Of a DNA stretch of 64,000 bases, positions 61,857-64,000 are shown piece after piece. A program made the position numbers and the translations under genes. This DNA comes from Candidatus Opimibacter iunctus. GTDB lineage: Bacteria > Bacteroidota > Bacteroidia > Chitinophagales > Saprospiraceae. Position 1 is the first letter of the stretch; each line of letters begins with the position of its first letter. The stretch spans positions 62,001 through 126,000 of the forward strand of contig JADJVH010000003.1 of NCBI GenBank assembly GCA_016716665.1. Direction: 5' to 3'. The notes beneath the pieces were generated by a model. It saw only the letters and a list, made by a program, of their open reading frames with translations, was not told the DNA's origin and did not search any database.

Positions 61857-64000
61857 ATAGTCACCACAACCTATGGCTTTCCACCTGGACTGAACAGCTG
61901 CACAGGTACAATATGGACACCAAAGTGCTGACCACCTATTCGTTGAAGGCAATACTCAAGCAGGAAACAGGGATAGACACCACAAGCAATACAATACTTG
62001 TCAATGCTATGTATGAAGACCGGCAAGAGAACCTTTGGATCGCAACAGATTATGCAGGCTTGTTAAGGTTTGACCGGGAAGGAGATCGTTTCAACGCTAT
62101 CACCTCTGATGAAAAACTGAAAAATGGCCTTAGGTATAGTTTCAGCATTCTAACCATCTTCCAGGACAGGGATGACAACATCTGGCTCGGCACAGACAGA
62201 GGCATCAGCATATTCAACCCATATCGCCATTATTTCCAATCCATACATCATGTGGATGGCAACAAAGCCTCACTCCCTAAGTATGACATCAACGATGTCA
62301 TTGAAACAAATCAGGGCGAAATATTGGTAGCGACCTGGGGCGGAGGCATTTCAATCTATGATCAGCAGTGGAACTTTATACGTAACGTTCATTTTGCGGG
62401 TCCACCGGCACTTGATCTTGTGTGGAGTTTTGTAAGCCTCGATGATGGCACCATATGGGCGGGCACACAAAACGGATACATTCATCAATATGATCCCGTC
62501 AGGCATTCATTTAAAACTATACACCCAAAGGAAACCAACAATTCAACCATTGCAACTATGGCCAGGGATCCCGATGGAAATATTCTGATCGGTTTATATA
62601 GTGGCAAAATTGCCCTTTGGGATAAAGCCGGGGAAAAATTTTATGCATACAATGATAGCCTCACGAGCCCTAATATTCCTTTTACGGGTGTAATTGACAT
62701 ATTGCCTGACCACGCTGGAAAGGCCTGGATGACTACCTCAAACGGCCTCCTTCTTTTTGATATTAAAAAGCGGGCTTATACTCATTTATTTCAACCAGAC
62801 AGCCTGAATACCCGGGCGGAAATCACGTTGCAGGGTATGGCCGTGCATAACGACTCCATGCTGTTGATTGGGTCTGTTTACAAGGGTTTGTATTTTTTCA
62901 ATACCAATAGTGGTCGGTTTTCCCGTACTCCCGCAGATGATGTTTTTCAAAGCACTTCGGTATATGCCATTCGTAAAGACCTTACAGGACATATCTGGCT
63001 CACGACAAACTTTACTATTGTGAAAATGACGCCAGATTTCAGTCAATTCACCAGGTTCAATATCGATCAATCGATCATCAATGCTTCCTTTGGTTCCAGC
63101 CGTTTCTATCAGCTTCATGACGGCCGCTGGGTGACATACACCCCTGCCGAAATAGTATGTTTCGATCCTGGCGCAATCGGAAAAGATGCCGGCAATCACC
63201 CCCAGGTCAAAATATGCGGCTTCAGCGTATTCGATAAAAAAATACAAGTAGATTCCTTTATCACCTCACATGTTCCGATTATACTCACCTACAATAACAA
63301 CTTTGTTTCCATTGAATTCTCTGCCCTGACGTATACCGATATACGCCAGATCAATTATTACTACCGCATGACAGGCGTAGATCAAAAATGGATTCATACC
63401 ACTACAAAACAGTTTGCAGATTACACTGACCTGCATCCGGGACAATATCTTTTTGAAGTGAAAGCGGATTATGGTAACGGGCCGACATCGATTACATCGC
63501 TGGCCATCGAAGTCACCCCGCCCTGGTGGGGGACATGGTGGTTCCGTATCCTTTGCCTGCTGGCCCTTGGGTCTCTGATATACCTGATCGTCAGAAACCG
63601 GATTGATTCCATTCGCAAGGAGGCTGCCTTGAAGCACCGCATTGCAGAAACTGAAATGATGGCGCTGCGTTCACAGATGAATCCCCATTTTATTTTCAAC
63701 TGCATCAACAGTATAGATGCCATGATCCAGCGCAATGACAAATACAAGGCAACAGTCTATCTCAACAAATTTGCCAGGCTGATCCGCAATGTCCTCGACA
63801 GCTCCAAGCAAAATAAAATCCAATTGTCGAGGGACATGGAAACGCTTCAATTGTATATTGACCTTGAATTGTTCCGGCACCAGGATAAATTTACCGCGAC
63901 GGTCACGGCAGATGAGGAATTGTTGCAGAATGATTACAAGGTCCCTCCCCTGATCATACAGCCCTATGTCGAAAATGCTATACTGCATGGATTGCGTCAC
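61796..64000 (+). CDS. Propeller/Y_Y_Y LytS-type sensor histidine kinase, main fragment (runs off window)
   Basis: The frame is open to the end of the window (735 codons). It has repeated propeller blades (NLWLSTWTEQ, NLWIATDYAGLLRFD, NIWLGTDRGISIF), a Y_Y_Y-type Ig domain around nt 63290-63510 (FSALTYTDIRQINYYYRM and LHPGQYLFEVKA), one membrane segment (WWFRILCLLALGSLIYLIV), and a His_kinase domain with SQMNPHFIFNCINSID and the Asn box QPYVENAILHG. The ligand-binding propeller is periplasmic and the kinase cytoplasmic. The partner regulator would lie downstream. Confidence 0.88.
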   Translation, partial: MLRQLWNLYGNSNKLRYILLDSHHNLWLSTWTEQLHRYNMDTKVLTTYSLKAILKQETGIDTTSNTILVNAMYEDRQENLWIATDYAGLLRFDREGDRFNAITSDEKLKNGLRYSFSILTIFQDRDDNIWLGTDRGISIFNPYRHYFQSIHHVDGNKASLPKYDINDVIETNQGEILVATWGGGISIYDQQWNFIRNVHFAGPPALDLVWSFVSLDDGTIWAGTQNGYIHQYDPVRHSFKTIHPKETNNSTIATMARDPDGNILIGLYSGKIALWDKAGEKFYAYNDSLTSPNIPFTGVIDILPDHAGKAWMTTSNGLLLFDIKKRAYTHLFQPDSLNTRAEITLQGMAVHNDSMLLIGSVYKGLYFFNTNSGRFSRTPADDVFQSTSVYAIRKDLTGHIWLTTNFTIVKMTPDFSQFTRFNIDQSIINASFGSSRFYQLHDGRWVTYTPAEIVCFDPGAIGKDAGNHPQVKICGFSVFDKKIQVDSFITSHVPIILTYNNNFVSIEFSALTYTDIRQINYYYRMTGVDQKWIHTTTKQFADYTDLHPGQYLFEVKADYGNGPTSITSLAIEVTPPWWGTWWFRILCLLALGSLIYLIVRNRIDSIRKEAALKHRIAETEMMALRSQMNPHFIFNCINSIDAMIQRNDKYKATVYLNKFARLIRNVLDSSKQNKIQLSRDMETLQLYIDLELFRHQDKFTATVTADEELLQNDYKVPPLIIQPYVENAILHGLRH

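Overview
The window reads as chromosomal DNA of a Bacteroidota bacterium, most likely from the Saprospiria/Chitinophagia side of the phylum. The evidence is secreted proteins with type IX secretion (T9SS) sorting domains of both types (gliding-motility-associated type B and type A), a fused E1 alpha/beta 2-oxoacid dehydrogenase, DUF5606 and DUF4286 proteins, LytTR/LytS-type signalling, a beta-propeller hybrid sensor kinase, TAnnTTTG-type promoters and an almost complete lack of Shine-Dalgarno sequences. The genus is not resolvable by reading. No rRNA, tRNA, CRISPR array, integrase or transposase was seen.

Layout. 1-6.7 kb: the 3' part of a giant cyclic beta-1,2-glucan synthase (NdvB-like), split by a frameshift. 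6.8-10.3 kb (minus): a DUF5606 protein, the fused 2-oxoacid dehydrogenase E1, three copies of a roughly 104-bp hairpin repeat, and recO. 10.5-19.4 kb: osmC and a small membrane protein (plus), then envelope and ion genes on minus: an MBOAT O-acyltransferase with an SGNH-like partner, NhaD antiporter, fatty-acid desaturase, a frameshifted flippase-like (LPG synthase TM-type) protein and an ArnT-like glycosyltransferase. 19.6-21.8 kb (plus): an unknown secreted protein, an OmpA-type lipoprotein, a DUF3185-like protein and a candidate small RNA with its own promoter and terminator.

21.8-33.5 kb: two tandem copies of a gene for a secreted protein of about 1900 residues with a type-B T9SS tail. 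Their C-terminal two thirds are nearly identical in DNA while their N-terminal parts have diverged. Each is broken by two single-base insertions. 33.8-36.3 kb: an Atg22-like transporter and a LpxL/HtrB-like acyltransferase. 36.4-42.6 kb (minus): a DUF4062-NB-ARC STAND ATPase behind a small lipoprotein, then an operon of a degenerate LytS-type kinase, a canonical LytS-type kinase (frameshifted), a possible 57-residue membrane peptide and a LytTR response regulator.

42.7-53.1 kb: prohibitin-like protein, a DUF4468-like secreted protein, TatA, OmpH/Skp, an M50 protease, acyl-CoA dehydrogenase, a 62-bp perfect palindrome, DUF4286, and a manganese operon (DtxR/MntR regulator plus an NRAMP transporter fused to a universal stress domain) with a visible operator and a 10-copy heptanucleotide repeat upstream. 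An SLC45-like sugar transporter and an ORF6N protein follow. 53.2-64 kb: an S9 peptidase, a type-A T9SS protein, two S74 (endosialidase-chaperone) proteins with 17-residue YadA-head-like repeats, and a propeller/Y_Y_Y LytS-type sensor kinase running off the end.

Eight single-gene frameshifts occur in 64 kb, nearly all one-base changes in short homopolymers and four of them inside the duplicated block. This looks more like residual indels of a long-read assembly than real gene decay, so split genes are listed as fragments and cross-referenced. The most interesting candidates are the kinase/pseudokinase operon with its overlapping small gene, the gene-converted T9SS duplicates, the STAND protein with its lipoprotein, the small RNA, and several unusual palindromic or tandem intergenic repeats.
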